From Victivallales bacterium (lineage in GTDB: Bacteria > Verrucomicrobiota > Lentisphaeria > Oligosphaerales > Oligosphaeraceae): a DNA stretch of 6,609 nt. The notes beneath the pieces were generated by a model. The model was not told where the DNA came from. It searched no databases and saw only the letters and a program-made list of their open reading frames with translations. This document shows, one piece after another, positions 5,943 through 6,609 of this stretch (positions are counted from its first letter, which is position 1; each line of letters opens with the position of its first letter). A program made the position numbers and the translations under genes. The DNA is taken from positions 1 to 6,609 of the forward strand of contig CAAGMX010000453.1 of the NCBI GenBank assembly GCA_900771165.1. The letters run 5' to 3'.

Positions 5943-6041
5943 TCCCCCTTTCCCCGCTGCCAACCGCCGTCCCTCTCCCTTCCCGACTTTCCCAGGAGCC
6001 TGTCAAGAGCCCCTTTCCTTACCTTTCTCTCTTTCTCAGCC
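5943..6041 (+). other. Pyrimidine-rich spacer between pilM-N and the pilO-like gene
   Basis: About three quarters of these 99 bases are C or T on the + strand, and the last 30 are almost purely pyrimidine. I see no terminator and no convincing promoter, so the two genes are probably cotranscribed. The only AGGAG (5994-5998) is 43 bases from the next ATG, too far to act as its Shine-Dalgarno. Confidence 0.6.
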
Positions 6042-6609
6042 ATGGACATTCTTAAAAAACATTGGGGAATTCTTCTGTGTGCGTTGATATTCCTCGTTTT
6101 GCTTGGAGTCATCCTTTGGCATACCTATGCGACCCGGCAGGAAATTGTGAAGGAGAAGGCGGAGATTGAAAGCCTGAAGTCCTGGATCGACACCGTGAAC
6201 CGCTCCGGCTGGAAGCTGGAGAAGAATAGCAACGGAGAATTGGAGAACTCCTCCATTGCCGAACGGAACCGCCAGACGGCCGTGGATTTCCAGGAGAACA
6301 TGCGGGCGGAACTCAGCCGCCGCTTCTCCATCCGCCCCATGCTCCCCCGCACTTCCAGCCAGGCCAAGGATATGCTGGATGCCCAGCTGGCGGCCATCAC
6401 CCGGCTGGCTCTGGTGGACTACAAGATGGACTTCCAGGGAACCATCGGCGGCAAGCTGGCGGAGACCAACAGCGACAACAAGCCCATCATCGAACAGGAT
6501 TTCCTGCCCATCTTCCGCCAGCTGGAGATCTATCGGGAAATGGTGGATCTTCTGGGACGCTCCGGGGTGAAGCGGGTCCAGGACCTGAACTTCCCCCGCT
6601 CCCTGCTGA
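6042..6609 (+). CDS. PilO-like, Amuc_1100-type pilus-associated membrane protein (3'-truncated)
   Basis: The first 189 codons of a gene that is still open at the window edge; the final TGA is out of frame. A short basic N-terminus (Lys5, Lys6) precedes one membrane helix (about 8-26), followed by a periplasmic coiled coil (about 30-50) and a mostly helical region. The segment EMVDLLGRSGVKRVQDLNF (about 166-185) looks like the start of the ferredoxin-like fold of PilO. The layout parallels Akkermansia Amuc_1100 (about 317 residues), including the FQENMRAEL-like stretch after the coiled coil and the repeated Leu/Gly pattern before the fold. PilO partners PilN in the periplasm to align the inner-membrane platform with the secretin, so its position right after PilM-PilN supports the call. 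No Shine-Dalgarno is visible; the ATG is chosen because the membrane helix follows directly. The first 30 codons are notably AT-richer than the rest. Remote homology is inferred, not computed. Confidence 0.75.
   Translation, partial: MDILKKHWGILLCALIFLVLLGVILWHTYATRQEIVKEKAEIESLKSWIDTVNRSGWKLEKNSNGELENSSIAERNRQTAVDFQENMRAELSRRFSIRPMLPRTSSQAKDMLDAQLAAITRLALVDYKMDFQGTIGGKLAETNSDNKPIIEQDFLPIFRQLEIYREMVDLLGRSGVKRVQDLNFPRSLL

Noticed and set aside
3633..5963. Very long antisense open frame (about 776 codons) opposite the pilM-N fusion, and another of about 519 codons opposite guaB (2150-3709)
   Set aside because: Both mirror genes with clear family motifs. Their translations are rich in His, Gly, Leu and Val with no recognisable domain, and they result from GC-rich third-position codon bias.
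6042..6110. Lipoprotein signal in the PilO-like protein (Cys13 in the hydrophobic segment)
   Set aside because: The residues before the cysteine (Ile-Leu-Leu) do not fit a lipobox, and the hydrophobic stretch continues after it as a normal membrane helix.

Overview
The window looks like a contig end from a GC-rich bacterium, most likely of the PVC superphylum (Verrucomicrobiota/Lentisphaerota-like). The main clue is the right-hand end, where a PilM-PilN-type fusion is followed by a PilO-like protein resembling the Akkermansia Amuc_1101-Amuc_1100 pair. That placement is an inference from protein architecture, not a database result. All genes lie on the + strand. The first 20 bases are Illumina adapter, so genuine genomic sequence begins at about base 21.

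Region 1 (21-1935) is the end of a biotin operon: a 5'-truncated bioF, then bioG, then bioC. The three reading frames overlap by a few bases and the last two use non-ATG starts (GTG, TTG), each behind a strong Shine-Dalgarno. BioC methylates the malonyl thioester so that fatty-acid synthase can extend it. BioG removes the methyl ester from pimeloyl-ACP. BioF condenses pimeloyl-ACP with alanine. Together they make the pimelate moiety and the first committed intermediate of biotin.

Region 2 (1936-2173) is a 238-base spacer with nested inverted repeats just after bioC, a possible -10 box, and a second strongly structured block that would lie in the guaB mRNA leader.

Region 3 (2174-3670) is a complete guaB (IMP dehydrogenase, with both CBS domains), closed by a clear intrinsic terminator at 3693-3731.

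Region 4 (3732-6609) starts a separate unit for a type IV pilus-like inner-membrane platform. It has an AT-rich promoter zone, a long imperfect hairpin (3835-3888) ending 14 bases before the start codon, a 679-residue PilM-PilN fusion, a pyrimidine-rich spacer, and the first 189 codons of a PilO-like (Amuc_1100-type) membrane protein that runs off the right edge. The fusion should place an actin-like ATPase in the cytoplasm and a PilN domain in the periplasm, next to the PilO-like partner. A third small protein and a PilQ-type secretin would be expected downstream.

No tRNA, rRNA, CRISPR array, insertion sequence or phage gene is visible.
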